Source of the DNA: an archaeon
GTDB lineage: Archaea > Iainarchaeota > Iainarchaeia > Iainarchaeales > Iainarchaeaceae
Reading direction: 5' to 3'
Length of the DNA: 56,871 nucleotides
Assembly: GCA_024653905.1 (NCBI GenBank)
Contig: JANLGZ010000070.1
Coordinates: 1-56,871, forward strand
Both the position numbers and the translations under genes were made by a program. Below, one piece after another: positions 1 through 6,851 of the stretch. Within the stretch, counting starts at the first letter, position 1. Each line of letters begins with the position of its first letter. A model generated the notes under the pieces. It ran no database searches. It worked only from the letters and a program-made list of their open reading frames with translations, and was not told the origin of the DNA.

Positions 1-746
1 CCTGTTGGTTTTTCTTCAGGTTCTTCTAACTGCTGGCTTAAGGCAGCAAAGGCTTCTTCAATTTCTTTGGCTTCTTTTTCCATTCTTTTCATTTCAATTT
101 TAAAACCATATTTTTTAATCAGCAATTCCAAAACTATTTTCGCCGCACCTGGATCACCATAAACAAGTCTTGCGTTAGTTTCACCCATCAAGCAAACACC
201 TTCTATTCCTTCCATTTTACCAAGCCCTATTAGTAAACCAGCAGCTCCTGAAATCATTCCCACAGGCCGATCATTAATTGCACCTATTTTTTTCCATTCT
301 TCAAGGACTTTTTTATCAGTTGCTGCAACAACAACCCTTGGTTCAACATGCATTCTCTTTTCGCCAATATTTATCCCTGCTAAAGTACAAATTTCTTTCA
401 AACCGTTTTCCTTCAAAGAATTTATTATTGTTCTTGAAAATTCGTAATGTTCATTCATTGAACCTTTATTATCAAGCATAGGCTGCACAGGCCCTGCTAA
501 AAATAAATAATCTTCACCTTTATAAGAAAAGTAAAAAATTTCATCTTTAATTAAATCAACAATTCCTTTTGTTGTCTGAATACTTGGAGGAAAAAAATCA
601 GAATAAACATCAGCAATCTTTTCAGCTTTGAACTGTTTAAGCATATAATCAACACAGATTTTCCCAACCAAACCTATTCCTGGAAGGCCTGTGAAAAGCA
701 CCGCGTTCTTAAATTTCTTTTTTTTGATAAATATTACTGAAGTCAA
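1..746 (-). CDS. PAC2-family (proteasome assembly chaperone-like) protein, partial
   Basis: The gene runs off the left edge of the window, so its C-terminus is missing. The translated part opens with TSVIFIKKKKF and then a Gly-rich loop (TGLPGIGLVGK, about residues 18-28), followed by PPSIQTTKG, LAGPVQP, and a Gly/Met-rich segment (MISGAAGLLIGLGKMEG). This pattern is that of the archaeal PAC2 family (COG2047), related to eukaryotic proteasome-assembly chaperones. The molecular role in archaea is not established. The last visible part is a charged, Glu/Lys-rich helix. The start is TTG, overlapping the TGA stop of the aIF2-alpha gene (TTGA). An in-frame TAA lies directly upstream of the TTG, so no longer start is possible. 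It is the last gene seen of the operon with aIF2-alpha and S27e, a neighbourhood common in archaea. Confidence 0.88.
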   Translation of the reverse strand, partial: MTSVIFIKKKKFKNAVLFTGLPGIGLVGKICVDYMLKQFKAEKIADVYSDFFPPSIQTTKGIVDLIKDEIFYFSYKGEDYLFLAGPVQPMLDNKGSMNEHYEFSRTIINSLKENGLKEICTLAGINIGEKRMHVEPRVVVAATDKKVLEEWKKIGAINDRPVGMISGAAGLLIGLGKMEGIEGVCLMGETNARLVYGDPGAAKIVLELLIKKYGFKIEMKRMEKEAKEIEEAFAALSQQLEEPEEKPT

Positions 747-1516
747 TTAGCTCCCGCCTTAACAAACTCTGCATTCCCGCCAAAAGATTTGGTTGATGAA
801 ACTATTTCGTCAGAAACATCTTTCAGAATTTTTTCAGCGGACTTGTAATCAACAGAAGTTGCCTTTACGGAATAGTTTCCGGAACCGAGATAAAATATTT
901 CAACTTTTTTTCCGCCTTTTTTCTGACCCTGCAAAAGCACTTTTTTTACTGATTCAATTCCTTCATAACCAGGAATTGAAAGAATAACTTTTCCGCGGAC
1001 AGTTTTTGTGGGCAGTTCAAAGTTTTTCTCAATCATTTCTAATAAAGGTTTTGCCCATTTTTTTGGGACTTTTTCCAGAATAGAATCCCCATTAGCAAGA
1101 ATTGCCTGAAACGCATCATACAAAGTGTCATATTTTTCAAGCAAAGGTTCAGCTATTTCATTCCATGCAACTTGGCTATCTACTTTCGCATCTTTTGCCA
1201 ATAACTCTAAAAGTTTCTGTGTTCTTTTTCCCTGTTTGTATTCTTCTATTTTTACTCTTTGCTGACTTGCTGAAACTTTTGTAAGCGCCAAATCAATTTG
1301 ATTTTTACTCGGATCAACACCGGTAACTTTTCCAGCCCTTATCTGACCCTCCTTTACAAAAGCCCTGATGTTTTTTATCCAGCTGGAACTTACATTAGAA
1401 ATATGCACAAAGCCCTGCATACCTTCATACTCCAAAAGTTCCATGAATACACCGTAATTAAGAACTTTTGTTATACGCCCAATGACTATTTCCCCATGTT
1501 CCGGATAATCTTCCAC
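743..1516 (-). CDS. eif2a: Translation initiation factor aIF2 subunit alpha
   Basis: Alpha subunit of the heterotrimeric factor aIF2, which brings initiator Met-tRNA to the ribosomal P site. The 257-residue length is normal for the archaeal family. An N-terminal S1 RNA-binding domain spans about residues 8-80 (GEIVIGRITKVLNYGVFMEL, then GFVHISNVS and VDPSKNQIDLALTKV). A helical middle domain follows, and the alpha/beta C-terminal domain that contacts the gamma subunit lies at about 170-255. The ATG start lies 8 nt after the S27e stop, and its stop overlaps the TTG of the PAC2 gene. The Nop10 gene often found between aIF2-alpha and PAC2 in archaea is absent here. Confidence 0.95.
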   Translation of the reverse strand: MEDYPEHGEIVIGRITKVLNYGVFMELLEYEGMQGFVHISNVSSSWIKNIRAFVKEGQIRAGKVTGVDPSKNQIDLALTKVSASQQRVKIEEYKQGKRTQKLLELLAKDAKVDSQVAWNEIAEPLLEKYDTLYDAFQAILANGDSILEKVPKKWAKPLLEMIEKNFELPTKTVRGKVILSIPGYEGIESVKKVLLQGQKKGGKKVEIFYLGSGNYSVKATSVDYKSAEKILKDVSDEIVSSTKSFGGNAEFVKAGAN

Positions 1517-1524
1517 TCAATCAC

Positions 1525-1713
1525 CTAATCATGTTCTTTCAGAATTTTTGTTTTAAGTTTAATTTTTGAGGCAGATGTTGCTGCTAATTCAGTGTTGCAC
1601 ACTAAACATCTTACTTTTGATGAAGCTGCACTGAAAACATTCTGTTCATTGCCACAACCAGGGCATTTTAATCTATAAAATTTGGTTTTTGGTTTTGGAA
1701 TTAATTCACTCAT
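1525..1713 (-). CDS. rps27e: 30S ribosomal protein S27e
   Basis: Small zinc-binding ribosomal protein of 62 residues, typical length for the family. The zinc ribbon shows as two CxxC pairs, KCPGCGN at about residues 17-23 and RCLVCN at about 35-40, giving the Cys4 site. The start ATG overlaps the stop of the upstream GINS gene by four bases (ATGA), which indicates translational coupling. In many archaea S27e is paired with L44e, but no L44e gene is present here; the gene directly upstream is GINS. Confidence 0.95.
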   Translation of the reverse strand: MSELIPKPKTKFYRLKCPGCGNEQNVFSAASSKVRCLVCNTELAATSASKIKLKTKILKEHD

Positions 1714-2264
1714 TGTTTTACCTCTGCAAGTTTTCTTTCGGTTAAAAGTTTTGCGATTTTAACTGGGAGTTTTTCTACCGAACCTTTCTTGAAAGGCCCA
1801 TATTCTTTCATATCAGCCCCCACAAAACTCGGGATGTCTGAAAGAATCCCCACTGAAAGGTTATTTAAATCCTTCTTATTTTGAGGCGTAGAGCCATTAT
1901 CTGAGAAAAGATCACCTAAAATTTCGTTGTGTTTTTTTAGTGCTCGTAAAATTTCGTTAAAAAGTTTCTTTTCCTGTGTAGCCATATTATCCTCATCACT
2001 AACATTGGTTCTTGAAGCAACAAGCGCCATGTTCAGAAGTTTTTTTTCTCTAAGCGCGAATATTTCCTCGATCATTTTTTTTAAATTGGAAAAGTCTCTG
2101 GATTTTGTGGAAGAAAAATCTTTCAGAGAATCCAAGTATTCTTTTTTTTCTTTGAAAATAAACTCATTTAAAAAATTGAAAAATTCCTGTTCAACCTGAA
2201 CAAGTTTTGCTGAATTTTTTTCTAATCTGTGAATTCTTCTGATTTCATCATATGATAATTCCAT
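1710..2264 (-). CDS. Archaeal GINS subunit (Gins51/Gins15-like)
   Basis: Component of the GINS complex, which joins MCM helicase and Cdc45/GAN in the replicative helicase and links it to primase. I place the start at the ATG at 2264, giving 184 residues beginning MELSYDEIRRIHRLEKNS. A longer in-frame start at 2354 would add 30 residues read out of frame through the end of priS and does not fit the family. The N-terminal A domain is helical, with the typical LREKKLLNMAL segment. The small B domain follows a Ser/Asp-rich linker (IPSFVGADMKEYGPFKKGSVEKL). It begins 1 nt after the priS stop and overlaps S27e by 4 nt. This is the Gins51 type, with B domain at the C-terminus. No second GINS gene is in the window. 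Confidence 0.85.
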   Translation of the reverse strand: MELSYDEIRRIHRLEKNSAKLVQVEQEFFNFLNEFIFKEKKEYLDSLKDFSSTKSRDFSNLKKMIEEIFALREKKLLNMALVASRTNVSDEDNMATQEKKLFNEILRALKKHNEILGDLFSDNGSTPQNKKDLNNLSVGILSDIPSFVGADMKEYGPFKKGSVEKLPVKIAKLLTERKLAEVKQ

Positions 2265-2265
2265 T

Positions 2266-3501
2266 CTAAACACCCAATTCCGCATTGCCTCTTGATAAGA
2301 GATAAAATGCAACATATTTTGGCAGAGAAACCTCTTCTTTTGTGAAAGGTCCAAACCAGTTTCCTTTGATATAAAACTTTGGGGTGGTTACATTCATAAG
2401 TCTTACCTCTTCACCAGAAAACACAACTGTTTCTTTCAAAGCATCAAAACTAGGAAGTTCTTCTCTTGATAATTCCATTGCGTTCATCCCTGTTGAACCA
2501 TGAATAGTATTAGGCACCCTAATTATTTTGTTTATATCAATTGAGGTCTGCCTGTCAACCCCAAGCATTTTTTCTTCAGCAATATACTTTAAGACTGATT
2601 CCCAAAAACGATCTGCTTTAAAACCAGGTAAAGATAATAAAAAACCACGTTCCATGCCACTCATAATGTTCTGTTTTTCTTTTAATAATTTTTTAACCGT
2701 GCCTTCAGTAACATTGTGTTTATTCCTTGAAGCCATTGCAGAAATTTTAGAAACATCCCCTTCATCAAGAAGATTTTCAATTCCATCTAATAATTTTTTT
2801 GACCAGCCCATCGCCACATTTTTTTTCGGGCAATGAAAAACTTTCTTTGAAGAATAAACAAAACCAAGAGATTTCAAATCTAAATTTGTTGCAGTAATAT
2901 AATCTAATAATTCAAGCCTTGCTGCTTTTGATAATGACTGAATATTGTCACCCCTTATATGAGTGTGAAATCCTTTTGAACCTGAAAAATTAATTGAAAT
3001 TCCATCATTAAAAGAAAAATCTTCTTCAAGAATTTTCAAAAGTGTTTGTGTTTGTTTTTTTGTTTCACCAACACATTCAGGACAAACCCATTCCTCAACC
3101 TTAACCCCAAAACCGCATTCAGGACATCTTTCAAGGTTACCTTTTCCTTTTGCATCACATGATTTGCACACCCAAGAATCATGCGAAAGTTTGCATTCTG
3201 TTTCAATATCATCAGCATCAAATTCATAAATGATATCAGCACCTAAAAGGATTTTTTTCTCCATTGGCCGGCGATCAGGAAACTCATAATGTGCATTTGA
3301 ATATGAAATGTAAAAAGGAGTTCTTTCTCTTAGAAAAAAATTGAGCTGTTTGTTGTCTGAAAAAGTCAAGTGCCTTGAGGAAATTTTTTTTCCAAATTCC
3401 CCGAATCCAAATTCTCGAGAGCGGATATCAGGAACGGTGGTTACCTCTACAGAGTTATAATAATCCTTTAGAATACTGCGTAAGTAAGTTTCAGCCCCCA
3501 T
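2266..3501 (-). CDS. priS: DNA primase small (catalytic) subunit PriS
   Basis: Catalytic subunit of the archaeo-eukaryotic primase, which makes RNA primers with PriL. The metal-binding catalytic acids are in YEFDADD (D95, D97), and the nucleotide-binding motif is SGSKGFHTH. The zinc region is unusually rich: C103/H107 and CKSC (112-115) are followed by CPEC (126-129) and CPEC (140-143), so an extra CxxC...CxxC ribbon is inserted compared with the single knuckle usual in archaeal PriS. The C-terminal 40 residues (GNWFGPFTKEEVSLPKYVAF) resemble the B domain of the neighbouring GINS protein (EYGPFKKGSVEKLPVKIAKL). This makes the protein longer (411 residues) than minimal PriS. It is the first gene of the minus-strand operon priS-GINS-S27e-aIF2-alpha-PAC2. 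Confidence 0.95.
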   Translation of the reverse strand: MGAETYLRSILKDYYNSVEVTTVPDIRSREFGFGEFGKKISSRHLTFSDNKQLNFFLRERTPFYISYSNAHYEFPDRRPMEKKILLGADIIYEFDADDIETECKLSHDSWVCKSCDAKGKGNLERCPECGFGVKVEEWVCPECVGETKKQTQTLLKILEEDFSFNDGISINFSGSKGFHTHIRGDNIQSLSKAARLELLDYITATNLDLKSLGFVYSSKKVFHCPKKNVAMGWSKKLLDGIENLLDEGDVSKISAMASRNKHNVTEGTVKKLLKEKQNIMSGMERGFLLSLPGFKADRFWESVLKYIAEEKMLGVDRQTSIDINKIIRVPNTIHGSTGMNAMELSREELPSFDALKETVVFSGEEVRLMNVTTPKFYIKGNWFGPFTKEEVSLPKYVAFYLLSRGNAELGV

Positions 3502-3597
3502 TAAAGAGATGGGCTGAAAACAATTAATAAAGATATAAGAAAAAGAAAAGAGGTAAAGGAATCACACAAAAACAATTCCTTTATCTATCAAAAAAAT

Positions 3598-3777
3598 TTA
3601 CCTCTTTTTTCTCTTTGCTGGAGCTTTCTTAGCTACAGTTTTCTTTGCTGCTTTTCTTTTAGCAGGTTTTTTCTTTGCTGGAGCTTTCTTAGCTACAGTT
3701 TTCTTTGCTGCTTTTCTTTTAGCAGGTTTTCTTTTTGCTACAGTTTTCTTTGCTGCTGTTTTTTTTCTTGCTGCCAT
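3598..3777 (-). CDS. Small Lys/Ala/Pro-repeat protein (histone H1/Hc1-like tail)
   Basis: A 59-residue ORF starting MAARKKTAAKKTVAKRKPAK and ending RKKR. It consists almost only of K, A, R, T, V and P in repeats of the type AKRKAAKKTVAKKAPAKKKP. At the DNA level it contains a near-exact tandem repeat with a 60-bp period (3601-3660 and 3661-3720 differ mainly in the first ten bases). Composition is like bacterial Hc1 and eukaryotic H1 tails, so a DNA- or RNA-compacting role is likely but inferred. The start is well supported by GGAGGTAAGG at 3790-3781, the strongest Shine-Dalgarno sequence noticed in the window, suggesting high expression. It stands alone between priL and priS on the same strand, with about 95 bp to the priS start and 250 bp of AT-rich DNA upstream. 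Confidence 0.75.
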   Translation of the reverse strand: MAARKKTAAKKTVAKRKPAKRKAAKKTVAKKAPAKKKPAKRKAAKKTVAKKAPAKRKKR

Positions 3778-3780
3778 AAT

Positions 3781-3790
3781 CCTTACCTCC
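3781..3790 (-). promoter_or_regulatory. Strong Shine-Dalgarno site of the Lys/Ala-repeat gene
   Basis: On the minus strand GGAGGTAAGG ends 3 nt before the ATG at 3777, with 8 nt between GGAGG and the ATG. It matches the 3' end expected for archaeal 16S rRNA (AUCACCUCCU). It fixes the start codon of the short ORF. Confidence 0.7.
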
Positions 3791-3943
3791 TTTTTTTGTA
3801 ATTAAATAATTTTTACAGAAATTTTTTGCAAAATTCTGTCTTAAATTTGTTTATTAAATACTTTTTAACATATAAAAAAGTATTGTTGCACAAAAAATTC
3901 AATGTTTTTGACAAAAAAAAATGCAATTCACAAAAAAAATATA

Positions 3944-3996
3944 AAAATAATTTTTAATTTTGTGAAAGTGTGAAAATAATTTTTAATTTTGTGAAA
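3944..3996. repeat. Two perfect 24-bp direct repeats in an AT-rich intergenic region
   Basis: The 24-bp unit (begins AAAATAATTTTTAA, ends TTTTGTGAAA) occurs at 3944-3967 and 3973-3996, a period of 29 bp. A weaker partial copy follows at about 4010-4027. TTCACAAAA at 3927-3935 is the inverted complement of TTTTGTGAA at 3958-3966, so the array also holds an inverted repeat. It sits between the priL stop and the promoter side of the Lys/Ala-repeat gene. It could be an operator, a bent-DNA upstream element or part of a terminator; the sequence does not decide. The rest of 3778-4028 is very AT-rich with no ORF. A TATA-like stretch (TTTTTTATATG on the minus strand) lies near 3870-3880. Confidence 0.6.
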
Positions 3997-4028
3997 AAAA
4001 ACTTCCAGGAATAATTTTTGTGAGAAAA

Positions 4029-5072
4029 TTATGCATTTGTTTCAGCACTATTAAAATTTTCTTCAGAGTTTATTTTAGAATTGGTTTTTGAAATTTCTTT
4101 TGAATAGAAAATTATCGGGTGTGAAACTGGACAGTTTGAAACGCACAAATTATAAGACCTCATTTTATCACAACTCGGAGAACTGTAGCCTTTGCCTTTA
4201 ACCCCTGCAATTCGCTCAACCTGATATCTTGTTGTACTTTCGTTAAAATTAGGCGCGTTTCTAAAAACATCAGTTATTTTGCCTGCTTCCATCCCAACAG
4301 AAGCAAGGAAAGTTGCAATTGCAAATCTTCCTGAATGATTCACATTAACCCCTTGAACCAAATCTGAATAAAGTTTTGACATACAAGGCGGAAAAGATTC
4401 AGGAGACACTTTTCCAAAATCTGTTTTGGAAAATTTCTTTCTTACACTTTGCGAAAATTCTGTTTCGATGCTTTCAGCAGCAGATTTGAAAAAGTTAGGA
4501 ATTCCTTTGAGCGGAACTGGAAGAGAATCTCTTATTCCCTGACCAACAACGATTGAAATTAATCTTGCAAAATCGTTCCTTGTTAGAAACACTTTACCCA
4601 TCTTTAATTCACGATTAACAAGTTTCATGAACGTTTCCTCTAAATTAGGCCTTAGATAATCTATAAGATTGAGCTCCACAAAAAAATCCTGCGAATCAGA
4701 AAGAGAAAACCTCAAATTGAGTTCTGATGCAAGATCAATTAAAACACCGTCTTTTTCCTCTTCCAAGTTTCGAAAAATCGAATTTGAAAACAATTCAGAA
4801 AATTTTCTGTAAAGTTCATACCTGCCTATAATTGAAACCAGTATTTTTGATGCAGGAAATGCAAGTATTTCATTTTTCAAAAGCTCAGGCGAAGTTTGTA
4901 TATTAGGCCTGTATTCCTGATCTGTAAAAGCAGCGTGCACCATTGCTTTGGCTCTGTTCAGAACTGATTCAGGAACATTTTCAAGAGTAAAATCTGATTG
5001 CGCAATAACATTTTTTGCAGCAACAGAAAAAGGGTATTTTTGAGAAAACCTTAATTCTGGAATAGAAAACAT
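4029..5072 (-). CDS. priL: DNA primase large subunit PriL
   Basis: Regulatory subunit of archaeo-eukaryotic primase that binds template and primer 5' end through a C-terminal Fe-S domain. The protein has 347 residues. The four cluster Cys are visible: PPCMSKLY at about residue 229, then SPSCDKMRSYNLCVSNCP near 300-318. The N-terminal helical domain starts with the usual ELRFSQKYPFSVAAK segment. The start ATG is 4 nt from the end of the PCNA-1 gene, so pcn and priL form a two-gene operon read toward the Lys/Ala-repeat gene. A short polar tail rich in Asn/Ser/Glu follows the Fe-S domain. Confidence 0.93.
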   Translation of the reverse strand: MFSIPELRFSQKYPFSVAAKNVIAQSDFTLENVPESVLNRAKAMVHAAFTDQEYRPNIQTSPELLKNEILAFPASKILVSIIGRYELYRKFSELFSNSIFRNLEEEKDGVLIDLASELNLRFSLSDSQDFFVELNLIDYLRPNLEETFMKLVNRELKMGKVFLTRNDFARLISIVVGQGIRDSLPVPLKGIPNFFKSAAESIETEFSQSVRKKFSKTDFGKVSPESFPPCMSKLYSDLVQGVNVNHSGRFAIATFLASVGMEAGKITDVFRNAPNFNESTTRYQVERIAGVKGKGYSSPSCDKMRSYNLCVSNCPVSHPIIFYSKEISKTNSKINSEENFNSAETNA

Positions 5073-5076
5073 TCAA

Positions 5077-5799
5077 TCACAACAACATGTGAGCTAAGTA
5101 AAATTTAATCTCACTTTTCCCGATGCTGAAACTTACTTTCATTGCTGAATCGCTTTTAAGCTCCAGTTTTATTATTGATTCGGGATCTGCTTCCTTAACA
5201 ATGTTCTGTAAATAAGTCAGAGAATATTTTGATGTTACTTTTGCAGATGATTTTACTTTTACTTTTTTTGCATGTGCAGAATCAGCCCTTACCTTTCCTG
5301 CGGTTCCTTGCGATTCCAAAAAAAACTTTCCATTATCTACTTTAAGCACAATACTTGAACTGAATAAGGATGTATCTTTCAGGGCTTCTTTCAAAATTTT
5401 TGCGTTGATTTCAACAACCGCATCATATTCTGATTCAGGAAGTTTCAAATCTTCCTCAGAAACATCAATCAAAGGAAGAGTAAACGAACGATCTAATTCT
5501 CCTTTGAAATCTATTTTGAATTCTGAATCATTCAAATCAATAATTATTTTATCAGTCTGCATTGCCCTTGAAATAATTTTATTTAACTCTGTAAGGTTTA
5601 TACCCACAAAAGAAGGTTCTATTGAAAACGAATCAAAAACACTCTTGTCAATTGAATAATCAACCAAAACTATCTGACTTGGATCAATGGCCCTTAAATG
5701 AATCCCTTTATCATTAAACCTGAAATTACCCTCAGGAATAAACGAAGCAATAGCCTCTATACCAGATTTTAGAAAATCAACCTTGTTTAATTCAATCAT
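5077..5799 (-). CDS. pcn: DNA polymerase sliding clamp PCNA (copy 1)
   Basis: Ring-shaped processivity factor for replicative polymerases, Fen1, ligase and repair proteins. The 240-residue length and start (MIELNKVDFLKSGIEAIASF) fit the family. Conserved PCNA features include HLRAIDPSQIVLVDY (about 30-45), DKIIIDL and the interdomain region SEEDLKLPESEYDAVVEI. The C-terminal strand is KSEIKFYLAHML. It lies upstream of priL and is divergent from rpiB. A second PCNA gene lies about 1 kb away. The two share the overall plan and short motifs (DPSQI, SFSIP/SFTLP-LLD/LID) but are clearly diverged. Whether they form homo- or heterotrimers cannot be told from sequence. Confidence 0.95.
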   Translation of the reverse strand: MIELNKVDFLKSGIEAIASFIPEGNFRFNDKGIHLRAIDPSQIVLVDYSIDKSVFDSFSIEPSFVGINLTELNKIISRAMQTDKIIIDLNDSEFKIDFKGELDRSFTLPLIDVSEEDLKLPESEYDAVVEINAKILKEALKDTSLFSSSIVLKVDNGKFFLESQGTAGKVRADSAHAKKVKVKSSAKVTSKYSLTYLQNIVKEADPESIIKLELKSDSAMKVSFSIGKSEIKFYLAHMLL

Positions 5800-5865
5800 T
5801 TTAAGCCCCTAAAATGTATTGATGCACTATATTGGTTTAAATCTTTTTGGCATCTAAACCAAAGT

Positions 5866-6318
5866 ATGATAAAGAAAATATATATAGGTTCAGACCATGC
5901 AGGCTATGAAACCAAAGAAGCACTGCAGAAATACCTAGCTAAAAAAGGTATTGAAACTATAGATCTTGGCACTCATGATAAGAAAAGAGTTGATTATCCT
6001 GATATTGCTGAGAAAGTTTCCCGAAAAGTTGCTAAGGATAAGGGCTCTTTTGGTTTGCTTGTTTGTGGAACTGGAATCGGCATGAATATTAGCGCAAACA
6101 AAATAAAGGGAATTAGAGCTGCAAACCCATATGATAATTACACCGCAAAAATGGCAAGACAACACAATGATGCTAATGTGATTTGTGTAGGCGGAAGAAC
6201 TTATGATTTGGTTAAAGCCAAAAAAATTCTCGGCGCTTTTTTGAAAGCAAAACCAAGCAAAGAAAAAAGGCACATTAATAGAATTAAGAAGATTTCTAAG
6301 ATTGAGAAAAAGAACTAA
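5866..6318 (+). CDS. rpiB: Ribose-5-phosphate isomerase B
   Basis: Interconverts ribose 5-phosphate and ribulose 5-phosphate. The family signature is clear: IGSDHAGYETK (residues 7-17), DYPDIAEKV, the active-site Cys in VCGTGIGMNI (C67), and ARQHNDANV with the conserved His (H100). Length of 150 residues is normal. The C-terminus is a Lys-rich tail (KEKRHINRIKKISK). It is divergent from PCNA-1. A TATA-like TTTAAAT lies about 28 bp before the ATG, suggesting a leaderless or nearly leaderless transcript. In an archaeon with a reduced pentose pathway RpiB would supply ribose for nucleotides; no other sugar-phosphate gene is next to it. Confidence 0.94.
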   Translation: MIKKIYIGSDHAGYETKEALQKYLAKKGIETIDLGTHDKKRVDYPDIAEKVSRKVAKDKGSFGLLVCGTGIGMNISANKIKGIRAANPYDNYTAKMARQHNDANVICVGGRTYDLVKAKKILGAFLKAKPSKEKRHINRIKKISKIEKKN

Positions 6319-6327
6319 CTAATGTAC

Positions 6328-6774
6328 TTATACTATGTTGAAGTACAGCAATAACAATCTAATGTCAATAAAGAAAACCAGGAATGTGACTGTTAAGTAA
6401 ACCTGATCAAGAACACTAATTCTGCGCAAAGAGGAACTCATTTTTTTAGTGAGAACCTGTGAATCATTTTGTGTCTTAATGTATTCAGATAAATTATACA
6501 TCCAAAAAATCACCCCCAACAACAAAAGATTTAAAATAATAAAAATAATCTGATAACTCAAATTAAATCCTAATTCAAAAGAGTTGCTTTGAAGAAACCC
6601 ACCTACATCAACAACCGAAAAAACAAGATTCATGAAAACAAAATATATTCCTTTTTTCGGAGAATACAATATTTCAACAGCATCTTTTTGTTTTTTAGTT
6701 AAAACGATTTGAATAAATATCAAAGCAACGAAAAGACTCAATCCAAAAAGAAAAATAAATATGTCTAAATCCAT
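6328..6774 (-). CDS. Four-helix membrane protein of unknown function
   Basis: I do not recognise this 148-residue protein. Four hydrophobic segments can be seen at about residues 4-25, 45-65, 72-95 and 125-147. The loop between helices 3 and 4 is polar (SEYIKTQNDSQVLTKKMSSSLRR). There is no signal-peptidase site and no catalytic motif. It converges on rpiB with a 9-bp gap and is preceded by PCNA-2 on the same strand, so it may be the last gene of that transcript. Confidence 0.65.
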   Translation of the reverse strand: MDLDIFIFLFGLSLFVALIFIQIVLTKKQKDAVEILYSPKKGIYFVFMNLVFSVVDVGGFLQSNSFELGFNLSYQIIFIILNLLLLGVIFWMYNLSEYIKTQNDSQVLTKKMSSSLRRISVLDQVYLTVTFLVFFIDIRLLLLYFNIV

Positions 6775-6851
6775 ACAATAAGATAAAGCTCAATTTAATA
6801 AAATACCAACCGATTTTAAAATTTGGGCTAAACAGCAGATAAAAGAACTAA

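Noticed and set aside
2265..2354. Longer N-terminus of the GINS protein
   Set aside because: The extra 30 residues are the out-of-frame reading of the priS 3' end; the family starts at MELSYDEI, 1 nt after the priS stop.
3601..3720. CRISPR-like or iteron-like repeat
   Set aside because: The 60-bp repeat is in frame and codes for a Lys/Ala-rich repeat protein with a strong ribosome binding site; it has no spacers.
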